Shown: one piece after another, positions 14,812 to 25,128 of the stretch
How the letters are laid out: every line of letters begins with the position of its first letter
How positions within the stretch are numbered: position 1 is the first letter of the stretch
DNA from: Linnemannia elongata
Lineage: Eukaryota; Mortierellomycota; Mortierellomycetes; Mortierellales; Mortierellaceae
DNA: 64,000 nucleotides
Direction: 5' to 3'
Assembly (NCBI GenBank): GCA_036320915.1
Contig: JAXBDG010000020.1
Coordinates: 620,001 to 684,000 of the forward strand
Notes under the pieces: model-generated
What the model was told of the DNA's origin: nothing
Databases searched by the model: none
Seen by the model: the letters and a program-made list of their open reading frames with translations, nothing else
Program-made: the position numbers and the translations under genes

Positions 14812-16436
14812 AAGGAAAGGAAAGGAAAGGAAAATAAACGCGTCCACTGGGTCTATCAAAATTGAGAGAGAAAAAGAGTGACCCAGGTTTATTCAAGTGA
14901 AAAATAGAGAGTTTGTTACTGAAAGCAAGACGCGTCTTTGTTTTTTAGAATATGTTTGCCTCCGAGTTGTTTGAGTAAAAACGAGGGTGGTTGGATCGGG
15001 TACACTCCGATCAGTAAAGGCAACTAAAAAAGATAAAAAAACAATGCATGGTATGCGATGAAAATGAGGGGAGAAATATGAGGGGAACACAGAGGAAAGA
15101 GAAGAGACGGGAAAGAAGGCGAGAGGGCAAGAGGCAAAAAGAGGGAGGGCACGAGAGAGAGGGCGAGAAAGAGAGAGAGAGAAAGAGGGATGGAGGGAGG
15201 CATGGTCGGAGAGAGGAAAAGACCCATGGACAAAATAAAGCATTCACGGATAGGTTGATCCGCTCTAACGGGGTACTCAATTGCAAGTATATAGTTAGTA
15301 TTTGATTTTAACAAATAACCGTAAAGGGGAAGGAGTTGTGTGGGACGAAGCAGATCAAAGGGGGTGCACATTTCTCTCTCCTTTGTCCTCCTTCTCTCCC
15401 TTCGCCTTAGCCTTCGCTCGTTCGACATATATATAAATATATATATTTATTTATTTTGCAGGCAACTCAATAATAGAGAGAATAAGGAAGATGAGAGGAA
15501 GAGAGAGAGAAAAACGAAGGGGTTCGTTGAGCACAAACGCCCAAGAAGGATGAGACAGAGACAGACATACAGACATAACGAGAAAAAAGGTGGACAAGTC
15601 TGCCAATTGAGAGCCAACATGTTACTAGCTACAGTACACGACATCCATTGTTGACGAACGCATTGTCAATGAATAAAAATAAACGAACAAGGGAGGGAGG
15701 GGAGTCCGTTAACTTGACGGGCTGTTATTGTTGATATTGGTGGACATGGAGGGCTAAAAAAGAATAATTTTGGCCACAAGAATGGAACAACAAGAGACAT
15801 GTTCAAGAAAGAAAGAAAGAAAAAGGGCACTAGCATGAAGACGAGAATGGGCTATGGGTCACTATAGAAATCAGGTTCAATGCCATGCTTCATACCCATC
15901 TATCTTTCTAGACGAAGTAGGGCAGTGAATCTCCCTTGTAATTGTTCCTTACCCTCTCCTTTATCCTTGTCTATTGTCAATGTCCCTTTTTTTTTTCTTT
16001 TTTTGGCGTGCACTATGCCCCTCTATGTCCAATGCACATAACATTCTTTCTTCTCGCAAGCATACATACATTCTTTTCGTCTGACTTCTCAGCCTTTGTT
16101 TGTGTGTCCCCCCTTTCCCTTTCTTTTTCTTGTCACAATCATACCCGCTTTTCTATCCCTCTTCCTCTCTTTTGACCATGTTGTTACATGGCCGTAGAAT
16201 AAGTCTCGAAAGATAGGGATGAAGCAGAGGCTGATCAGGGGCAATGACCATATGCATTTGTCCGCTTGGATAGTTGGCGGTCTGTCCGCTTTTCAAGAGT
16301 GAGCTAGGGGTGTGAAAGAGAGGGACAATAAATAATAATAGCAGGGTATGCAGTAGGAGCTACTCTGGCGTTTATAAAAACAAAATAAACAGCAACCGTG
16401 CCCCTACCTCCATTACTATCAGACCCATAGAGTGAG

Positions 16437-16437
16437 C

Positions 16438-16469
<32 letters not shown>
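16437..16469. repeat. (CAA)n trinucleotide microsatellite
   Basis: About ten CAA units in the gene-free region, not within any supported exon. Confidence 0.9.
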
Positions 16470-17206
16470 AATGCATAATAGTCTCTCTGAGTGATATGTT
16501 TGACTGATGGTTTGACTGATTGATGGATATATGTGTTGCTGTCTGCTTCACCCCTGAAATATCACTGATCTTAACGCGAACCTTATTCCAACGTGTCTTG
16601 CAACACCCCCCCCATTCACCCTCTCTTTTCTTTTGCGCTGGTTTTTTTCTTTCTTACTGTTGTCCCCCTACTCGCTCGTTTGTTGCTCATTCGCTAACAG
16701 GCAGTCGTACACGCCACAATGTGATGGCTGCTTCCATTTCTCGCTTGTTTCCGTCTTCCGTTCTATTGAACATGGACACCCATGTTGACGATAGTAAAAC
16801 GTTTTCCGTCAAACTATTTTCTCGAACTCACTCGGCGTCTCGCCTCTGAGGAGGAGATATATGCACAAAGTGAGGAAGAAGGAAGAGGAAGAGGAGGGGA
16901 GAACGAGAACAAAGAATACCTATGGGTAAGAGAAGGGGGGGAAGTAATCGGTAATGATTTGAACATTGGATTGATTGTCATTGACTCAAAGTAGTAAACA
17001 ACGCAATAGCGGATTATCGCCCTTGTTTTTCTTCGTCCTTTGAAAAGAATAGGCTGTCAAGAGGAGACAGATAACGTTGGTGCACATTGAATATGTTGGA
17101 GAGAGTAGCGGATTGTCGACTACTTCTGTTTATTCGATTCAAAATAAAAATAAGAATAAGGGCGCAAACCCTTTCTAGGAGACAGTGGGGAAAGTGAGAG
17201 GGGCAG

Positions 17207-17208
<2 letters not shown>

Positions 17209-17240
<32 letters not shown>
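17209..17240. repeat. Poly(A) tract, about 32 bases
   Basis: Uninterrupted A run about 900 bases upstream of the oxygenase start. Confidence 0.9.
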
Positions 17241-17242
<2 letters not shown>

Positions 17243-17664
17243 CAGGAAGGAGAGGGGACTGGCACACTCACCCCATTCACCTATCTCTCTTCTTGAAAGC
17301 CCATTGTTTTGTTTTACCATGGATCCATGTACCCATCATGTACATGTACAATTGAGGATTGGGCTCCTCTCCACTGTGTTGGCTTGAGAGTAGGCGGGTT
17401 GTTTATGTTCAATTGTAATAATAATATGTCTGTGTGTCTTTCTTTGTTCTCATTGAATTGCATGGTTACTAAATTTGTTTTGAGAGTGATATATGCGCAA
17501 CCACTTGAAACGACCTTCCTTGAATCACACTCATGTTCTTTAGGTCTCAAACCGCATCCTTTATCGATTCTATCGGTGGGTCACACAATCAAACCAACCG
17601 ACAGAAGCAATGCACCCATCCCTTTTTACTTCAATTCAACTCCTTTGTGTAAGCATGGTAAAGG

Positions 17665-17672
17665 TATAAAAA
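17665..17672 (+). promoter_or_regulatory. Candidate TATA box of the 2OG-oxygenase gene
   Basis: The motif TATAAAAA lies about 470 bases before the ATG at 18144. It is followed by a long CT-rich stretch that would form the 5' leader. No transcription start is known, so this assignment is inferred. Confidence 0.4.
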
Positions 17673-18143
17673 GAATGGTGTTCTTCCCTCTTTTTTTTGT
17701 TTGTTCTTTCTTCCCTCTCATTGTTCATCATCAACAACAACAAACAGCAACAACTTCCTCTTCTTGAACAAAACGAATTATTCTTTCTTCCCTTTTCTTC
17801 ACACCTTGAGAAATAACTTCAGCAACCACACAACATTTCGTCCTTTTTCTGTGCTATTCTCACATCATCATCAGATAACAGCCATCTTTTTTCCTGTGCC
17901 CTCGTTGCCATCGACCGATCAGATCGACAGACGCCTTCATCCGTGCCCCTTCTTCCAAGCGCACTCTCTTATTTGCTACAGCATCTTGCCAATCTCTTCC
18001 TTACTACCCTTTTGCTTGCCTATCAATCCTTTTTGGCCGTTCTTTTCAGTTCACCCCCCTTGAATCTTTTTCTCTTTGCGTGACACCACACAACCACACA
18101 CACACCTCTTTTTTTTAGCCCTCACTTTTACGTGCATAAAGAA

Positions 18144-18746
18144 ATGTTCGAGATCCACGCACCTGCAGGCATCGTTATCCCAACGTTTGTCGAGATTCCC
18201 TTCAATTCAACTTCTTCTTTCTCTTCCACTACAACTACTTCTGCTTCCAAGATCACTACCCCTGCTTCTTCATTCTCTTCGGCTACCACCCTTAAAGCTG
18301 CAACCCTCTCATCCAAGACGCCTTCAACTACCATCACCACCATCACCAACGCCACCGCAGTGACCCCCTCAATCACCACTGCTACAGTTTCTACAACCAC
18401 CACCAACACAACAACCCCCACCTATCCAACAACGGCGGTCGCGACTACCACCACAGAGAAGGTGACCACAAAGGCCAACGAGAAGGTCAAGGTCCTTTCC
18501 CTCCACGACTTCAACAACCCAGCGACTCGTCCCCGCTTCCTTGCTGAAATGCGCGAGTCCCTGATCGAGTTGGGCACGTTCTACATCAAGGACCATGGGA
18601 TCACGACTGAGATGACCGCGGGCGCGATGAAATCTATCCAAGACTACTTTGCATTGCCCCTGGAGGAGAAAAAGAAGATGCTCATCGGCAACAGCAGACA
18701 CTTCCGCGGCTACAAACTCATTGGTAAGAACTCATGCACACATTTG

Positions 18747-18779
<33 letters not shown>

Positions 18780-20259
18780 GATTTGTTGTTGTCTTCGCGG
18801 CGCGGCGCGATCAGAAAGAAGTGACATTTTTTCCGGTTCCCTCTCTTCTCGCGCGCTTTGTTGCCCCTTATTTTTTGCGCGGGTTCTTGTCTCATTGGAA
18901 GCTGTTTATAGTCCTTTCAAAGCATGAGGGAAGAGCTGGCTGGCTGGCTTGCCTCCCTCCCTTCGTCATTGCATCCCTTGTACACCCCTTCTTTCTTTGC
19001 TATCGCTCTCGCTTCATCTCCTCCTTTTGACCTATTTTTCGTTCAGCATGAAGGAAAAGGTCGGCTCTCGTGCTTTTTTCATTTCCCTCTGTCTCTTTCA
19101 AACCGCTCGGTCCTCGTTGTTTACATGAATCGAGAGAGATCAGAGTGAAGGTTGTCTGTTCTGCCTCCTTGTTTAGCCTCGTTAATACCCTACGGGAAAT
19201 AAGAAGGGAAAACGAAAAAACAAAACGCACAGAGGCAAAGGCGTGGCTGCAATGTTATTCTTTTATGTGTACTGTTGTCACTAACCGCGCCTTTTCACAT
19301 TTTATTTTCCCTTTTTCTTCCCTTCGATCCCGATTTTGCTTTACTTGGCATTGCTTTTTGGATCTACAGGCGAAGAGTTCACAAACAACCAGGTCGACCA
19401 CCGCGAACAACTCCAGTTCGGTCCAGAACAATCGGCCCTGTCCTCGTTTGTGCCCACACAATCTCCCGACTACCAAGGCCTGCAAGGTCCCAACCAATGG
19501 CCCGCCTCGACCCTTGCCCTCCTCCCTTCCTTCCAACCCCAAGTTATCGAATTCATGCACCAACTCGAGACTCTCTCCCACCGCCTCATGGAGGCCGTCG
19601 CCCTCTCCCTCGGACAATCCGCGCATTACTTCCGTGACCTCTTTGGTGCCAACCCTTACTACCGCCTCAAGGCCGCCAAGTACCCCTCCGTCAAGAACAC
19701 GAAGGCTGCAACCATTGGCTGTGGCGCTCATAAAGACACGGGTTTCTTGACCGTCTTGCTTCAAGACATGGTCGGCGGTTTGCAGGGCCAGATCCCCGCC
19801 ACAGGTGAATGGATGGATACGAGGCCGGTGCCCGAGACGTTTATTGTGACGATGGGTGAGGCCATGGAGAGGCTGACGGGTGGGTTGTACCAGGCAACGG
19901 TGCATCGTGTGTTGAACAACACATCTGGTCAAGATCGGTATAGCATCCCCTTCTTCTTTGATCCTGCCCTCGACACTCGTGTCCCCCACCAGATCGAGAA
20001 TTTGGACCGCTCTGCCCGCTTGGACTTTTCGAACGCTCAGACCCGTGAGGAGCTTCCCAAGACCGACGGAGAGAATTTCTGCGGTCTTGGTATCACTACC
20101 CAAGACAATGTCTCCCTCCCTTCAACCGCCTCCGCTTCGTCTTCAAGGCAACCCGCGGTCGATGAGGAAGAAGGCTGGAGCAGTGGCGCCCACGTCTTTG
20201 AAACCGTTCACCGTTGCCACCCTGAGGTCTATGCTCGCTGGTACACCCGCGAGGAGTAG
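18144..20259 (+). CDS. 2-oxoglutarate/Fe(II) oxygenase of the isopenicillin-N-synthase-like family
   Basis: This is a soluble non-haem iron oxygenase that would couple 2-oxoglutarate decarboxylation to oxidation of an unknown substrate. Exons 18144-18723 and 19370-20259 join as ATT-G|GC to give 489 residues. After a Ser/Thr-rich extension of about 110 residues comes the DIOX_N-type domain (VLSLHDFNNPATR to FRGYKLIG). The C-terminal jelly roll follows. The iron ligands are visible as AHKDTG (His314, Asp316) and ATVHRV (His372), and RYSIP supplies the cosubstrate Arg383 and Ser385. A Ser-rich insert precedes the conserved C-terminal segment ETVHRCHPEVYARWY. A frame remains open just upstream of the ATG but starts only with GTG, so ATG 18144 was chosen. 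The 646-base intron is long and holds a 31-base T tract. The substrate cannot be read from sequence; such enzymes act in secondary or nucleobase metabolism. Confidence 0.9.
18748..18778. repeat. Poly(T) tract inside the oxygenase intron
   Basis: A T run of about 31 bases begins some 25 bases after the splice donor at 18724. Confidence 0.9.
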
Positions 20260-20792
20260 ACCAGCACCGCCTTTGATCTCGCTGGTAAACCTTCCAGCTG
20301 CTTACGAAAAGGGGCGAGACCTTCTCCGTCTCTCTTTTTTTTCCACACATACCCCCCTTTATGCTGCTCCCCCCTCACCCACCTACCCCGTTTAGGCACA
20401 CTTTTGCCTAGATCCATCTTGTATAATTCTCTCGCCCTCCCACTTCATTTTTGTTTCGATACCCAGTTCTCTTCCAAATATTTAACATATGCACATAATA
20501 AAAATCCTTTGATCTGATTCCTTACAAAATAATGTGTGTATGACTTTACCCGAACAAACTCATAATAAACACCTTCAACGCTCTCCAATGATCCATGACC
20601 TCCTTAACCTTTTGCTTGATCCATGGCTTTGACAATGTGAGAAAAAAATGAGAATGTTTGATACCGAAAAAGATGTCTTTATTTCGGACATTATCAGGGC
20701 GTTGCAGGAATGATTGACGAGACACCAAGGCCACCCCCAAAAAACTCTGTGTATGCTTAAAAAGTAATAGATCCTCAAGAGAAACCAACAAT
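20260..20792. other. Convergent 3' region between the oxygenase and eL18
   Basis: The two flanking genes point at each other here. The plus-strand side carries AATAAA at about 20497-20502, a likely poly(A) signal of the oxygenase mRNA. The remainder is AT-rich with no supported gene. Confidence 0.55.
20497..20502 (+). terminator. Candidate poly(A) signal AATAAA for the oxygenase gene
   Basis: The hexamer sits about 240 bases after the stop codon, within AT-rich sequence. Confidence 0.4.
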
Positions 20793-22544
20793 TTAAGCCT
20801 TGAAGCCGCGGGAGGCACGACGACCACGAGCCTTCTCGAACTTGCGGCCCTTGGACTGGACATAGGGCTTGGCGTGCTTGCCGGGGCCCATACCGAAGTG
20901 CTTGACGGCCTCACGGGTGTTCTTCTTGCCGCGGAGGAGGACGGTGTTGGCACCGGTGGGGGCACGGAGAGCAAGCTGGTCGAAGGTGATGACCTCACCG
21001 CCGGCCTTCAAGACGCGAGCCTTGGCGGACTTGGTGATGCGCAAGCAGGCAATCGACAACTTGGGGACCTCGAGGAAGCGGTTGTCGTCGGTGACGGTAC
21101 CGACAATGACGGCGGTCTTGCCCTCCTTACCGGCCATGTTACGGGCAACACGGGAGACGGACATGGGGGGGCGGTTGACACGCGACATAAAAAGACGCTT
21201 CAAGACAACCTTGTTGAAGGAAGAGTCCGTGCGGCGAGCGAGGAATCTGTAGAGCTGGTTGTTGAAAGGAGAGGAAACGATAATACGGGTGAGTTTTCTG
21301 TTTCCTTTGGTACTCAATAACATAGAGTCCTGGCTGCAATTATGTCTGGATCCTGCGACGAGGGAGATCGTGCTCAAGAGTCAATAGGTTGTTGGATTTT
21401 GGCGAGTGGTGTAGATTGCCTCGAAATCCCTGGCTCAACAGACAGGCAAAAGTTGACTTTGAAGTGGCATCTGGTGATGGTGATAGGTGTTCTTTGCGAA
21501 TGGCCATAGTGAGAGTAGTTCACGTTGGTGCAATTGGCGATAACTGGTACAAAGAGTCGATTGAAAAGTAGATCAAAGTTGTTGTGCTTTTGTGAAAGGC
21601 AGGGGTTCGTCGTTCAGTTGGTGCTCTTGTCCCGGTAATAAGTTTGTCAATAACGGCTGCTGTTTGTTATCCTTCCTGATCCTGCACGACTCAAAAAAAC
21701 GTCCTTCTTCCTTGTAGACGCTCGGTAAACAATGGCTTCGTTGCATACCTTGACAAGCAACAACAGGTAGACATCCTCGGACTTGGGAGCCTGACGGTTC
21801 TTGTTGCGAACGTGGTGCTTCTTAATGTCAATACCCTATATATCGCCACACGAGTACAAGAGCAAGTCGAGAAAAGGTTGATTAGCACACAGGATCAAGG
21901 GTTCATCAGTGTGTTGAGTTTCCCTCCTTTTGAATTGATTGAAAGTTCTCGCAGAGGTTGATGTCTGGCTATTGAGTGATGCAGCGGTTGGGTTTCGCGA
22001 GATGGCGATTCCTGGTACTCTGTGCTGTCGCATGAAAGGCTCTCTTTCAGATCAGGCTTCCTCATCCAGGTGTCGTCGCAAAGTCGGTGTGCTGTTGAAA
22101 GGTGCTGACAGAGAAGTGATGCGATTCTGTATAAAAGGGATCGCCATCGCTTCCTCGTAGTCGTCCTCTGACAACAGCTCTTCCTTTCCACCGAGGGCGA
22201 CTCCTCCGTCAACGAAAAAAAGTGTTGGCCGCCATGTCTCGCTCAGAGGTACTTCGCTTGATGTTGATGCGATGATGTGTGATGTAGGGCAGGTGGTGAT
22301 GGTTTTTGGTGTTTGTGACGACAAGGCCGTGATGGCCGGACATGGTTGCGACATCGATGGCAATGGTTGTTGATGATATCGCGATCGATGGATACGGTTG
22401 CACTCATTAGGATCATGGATGCTTGGTGCATGGTGGTTGTGTCCTGTCCTGCTGCGTGCTACACTGGTGTAGACCCCTTTGATCCTCCTGTGTCCCAGAC
22501 CCTCCAGCAAAATGATTTTTCGCTCTAGCGTGACTGCTAACCAT
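20793..22544 (-). CDS. RPL18: 60S ribosomal protein eL18
   Basis: This is a structural protein of the large ribosomal subunit in the cytoplasm. Exon 3 (21254-20793) encodes the conserved core: [34 protein letters not shown], a GTVTDD segment, [13 protein letters not shown] and the C-terminal [16 protein letters not shown] followed by RRASRGFKA. Exon 2 (21835-21749) encodes [15 protein letters not shown] and the adjacent [11 protein letters not shown]. Because exon 2 starts at the Gly that follows the initiator Met in this family, the start ATG must stand alone at the end of a preceding exon. The best candidate is the ATG at 22544-22542 (AAAAATG followed by GTTAGC). That gives 183 residues, near the 186-188 usual for eL18. 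Introns would be about 706 and 494 bases. Exons 2 and 3 are firm; the first exon is inferred. Confidence 0.92.
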
Positions 22545-23437
22545 TTTTGTAAAGATTTAAAGCAAAGAGGAGGTTCGACCGGTTCCGTATTCGCACTGCA
22601 CTTATCATCTGCTTCAGTAAGAACGCTACTGCCCTTAAGAGACATTGGTTGACGAAACTTCGTTTTCTTTTGTCAGTTGCTCTGCCTTTCTCCTCATCTT
22701 AACCATCACATTTCTTCGCCACCAACAACCGCAACTCCATCGACCTCGTCTTTCCCTCCTTGTTCCTTTTTGCTCAATGCAACCAACGAATAAAGTGTCG
22801 TCCCTCTTTTCAGTGTCCCAACCATCAGTTCTTCTTTGACCTGTTCTTTCTTGAGCGTGATTCTTGATTGCCTAGCGACTGACGTGTCGGCCTTTCTCTT
22901 TGTCTCCTTATTCCTCTTCCACACCACCTTAATGCTCCTTCAGGTGTACGCATGAATAACGTTTTCGTGACTTACGTATAAGTTGAGCAAAGAACAAACA
23001 AACACTTCTTCTTCACAGTTAAGAACAATAAGACTGAACCCCTATCCCTTCTATCGAGGCGTCGTCTTGAGAAGAGGATATGCTGGGCAGCATCTTTTTG
23101 TTATCACTTTCTGTCGATTGACGCCTTTCCTTGCAACTGCTACTCTTTCTGGAGATTCGCTGGTATTGCTTCTGCATGAGAGGTGGGCAGCAGAGCAAAG
23201 TGTACATTTAAACATCCATACTGAATACACGCGAATAAAAGGAGGTTGTAAAAAGATGAAGTCATTTCTGTGTCCTGTGAAGGTGTCTCTGTGCGGGTGG
23301 CTTTTCCTCTGTTCTGTTTCGTGTGTGTCTTCAAGAAAAAAGACAAACGCCCAACTCCTTCGATTCGAATCTTTTTAATTCATTCCCTCTTCACCTTTTA
23401 CTCTCCCACCACTCTCAACACACATTCATACATAGCC
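22545..23437. promoter_or_regulatory. Divergent promoter region between eL18 and the CCDC124 homologue
   Basis: About 890 bases separate the proposed eL18 start codon (minus) from the CCDC124 start (plus). It is CT-rich on the plus strand from 22660 to 22930 and again just before 23438. It contains no supportable gene. Co-regulation of these two translation genes is inferred from the geometry. Confidence 0.5.
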
Positions 23438-24714
23438 ATGGCACCCAGAAAGGAAAACAGCAAGGGTACGAAACAGCAAAAACCACACCGTATACACCCT
23501 TCACACACTTCTCCATCAGCACCTTCTCACCACGCTTCTCGCTTTGAATCGATTCACACCTCAAAGTCACACTCTCCTGAGACTGATCGTTGACACTCCT
23601 CACTTTCAACAACCCCATAGTCACTGCCGCCAACGAGCGCAAGGCAGTCGCTGCCGCCGCCAAGACCGCCAAGAAGGCCCAAGATGACGAGAGTGTTAAC
23701 GCTGCCGACTGGGCCAAGGGCGCCAAGGCCAACAAGAAGGAGGCTGAAGAGCAGAAGAGAGTATGTCCTGCTTACCATGGTCGATCGTTGTTTTATCCAT
23801 TTACACACTTGTTCTCATACGTTGCTAGCCTTACAGTGTCCATTTTCATGGACCATCGATGCTGCGGCGATTGAGGAGGCACGTAGCTATCTATTGGACC
23901 AAACACTTACCCTGTTTTCTTTCTCTCCTTTGCTGCGTCGCAATGATGTGTTTGCTTTATTTATTATTCGTTCATAGCAAGAGCAACTGGCCAAGAAGCG
24001 TGAGGCTGCCCGTGCCCTCGAAGAGGAGGAGAAGAGTCTTAAGAGCAAGCCCGCTAAGCCCGTCAAGGGTGAGGAGGTAAACTACCCGTACACACTTATC
24101 GTGGTTCGCTAATTAGCATTTGTGCACTCTTTATGTCCCATGGTCCCTAATGCCCCCCTCCTCCCTCTGTTGCCACTTCTTTTTAAAACTAAATAGAAAA
24201 AGGCGATCAAGAAGACTGCAAAGGCTGAGGCCTTTGGTAATGAGGTCAAGGTTGTTGAGGAGTTCTCTGCTTCTAACATTGATGATGCCCTCGATCTCTT
24301 GACTCTCACCGGCGCACCAGCCGGCACCAACGGCCCCATCACCACCGGCAAGGGCAAGGATGTCGACCGTCACCCCGAGCGTCGTTTCAAGGTAACACCT
24401 GCCTCACCTTTCAGTCGTTCTTCATTCTTGGATCGAAGAGTTACTGGAGCTAACAATCCTACTTCGCTACCTTACAATCTTTGCAATAGGCTGCCTTCGC
24501 TGCATATGTGGAGCGTGAGATGCCCATCTTGAAGAAGGAGCACCCAGGATTGAGACAGAACCAGATGCAGGATTTGCTTTACAAGCAGTTCCAAAAGTCG
24601 CCTGAGAACCCCTTCAACCAGGCCAACGTCCTTGCCTACGATGCCAACAGGCAGGAGGAGCGCGAGCACATTAACGCTCGCAAGGACGAGATTGCCAACC
24701 GTCTTAAAGCCTAA
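23438..24714 (+). CDS. CCDC124/Lso2-like ribosome-associated protein
   Basis: Homologues of CCDC124 and yeast Lso2 bind idle 80S ribosomes near the intersubunit space and help recovery from hibernation. Five exons (23438-23465, 23621-23760, 23978-24076, 24197-24391, 24490-24714) join in frame to 228 residues. The N-terminal half is a Lys/Ala/Glu-rich helix (NERKAVAAAAKTAKKAQ, then EEQKR and QLAKKREAARALEEEE). Next comes the family segment NIDDALDLLTLTG, and then DRHPERRFKAAFAAYVERE. The C-terminus has the HMG-like LKKEHPGLRQNQMQDLLYKQ and SPENPFNQ. DRHPERR followed by AAF and SPxNPxNQ match human CCDC124 closely. The start MAPRKENSKG matches the short basic N-terminus of the family. It lies divergent from eL18 and convergent with the Bfr1 gene. 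Confidence 0.9.
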
Positions 24715-25128
24715 GCGACCAATTGTATTTTCTTTCATCATCCATCCACTCCTTCTCGCTAATAACAACCATGCCACAACAAAACTACACAACAACGCTT
24801 GCGGAACAGGAAACCAATTGCCCCAACAACGATGAATCGGGACTCGAAAATCACTGAGGAACATACAGAATAGCAGACTCAGTGATGATTCGAGGATCAG
24901 ATAAGCAGAGATGTGCGGCACCAGTTTTGTTGTTCTGAGAGCGAGCACATACATATCCACACACACACATATATACATACTTTTTTTCTTTGGCATTTCG
25001 AGCACAACGAATAAAACAGTAGAAGCCTCATATCATTCAGTTGGGACTTTGTCACAAATATTATTTGCAATTAAGGATTGAACGGAATCGAACAAAAGAA
25101 AAAGATGACATGAACATGTATGGAACCC
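24715..25128. other. Convergent 3' region between CCDC124 homologue and BFR1
   Basis: About 410 bases hold the 3' untranslated regions of two converging genes, with an ACACACATATATACATAC patch near 24960. No gene is supported here. Confidence 0.5.

Larger units (their letters stand above)
6061..18143. other. 12 kb stretch without a supportable protein gene
   Basis: No open frame here shows a recognisable domain, and none can be joined into a convincing spliced gene. The longer frames (for example 13038-13598 on the plus strand) are translations of purine- or pyrimidine-rich DNA. The stretch contains long T or A tracts (7289, 13637, 14780, 17210), GA microsatellites (9528, 9937), a degenerate AAAC/AAGC block (10940-11050) and a CAA repeat (16440). 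It also has many polypurine or polypyrimidine patches. The first few hundred bases are the 3' untranslated region of the small membrane-protein gene. The last about 450 bases are the promoter and CT-rich leader of the oxygenase. Non-coding transcripts are possible but cannot be shown here. Confidence 0.6.

Noticed and set aside
22052..22645. 197-codon minus-strand frame overlapping the proposed eL18 first intron
   Set aside because: The composition is not protein-like and it cannot join eL18 in frame.
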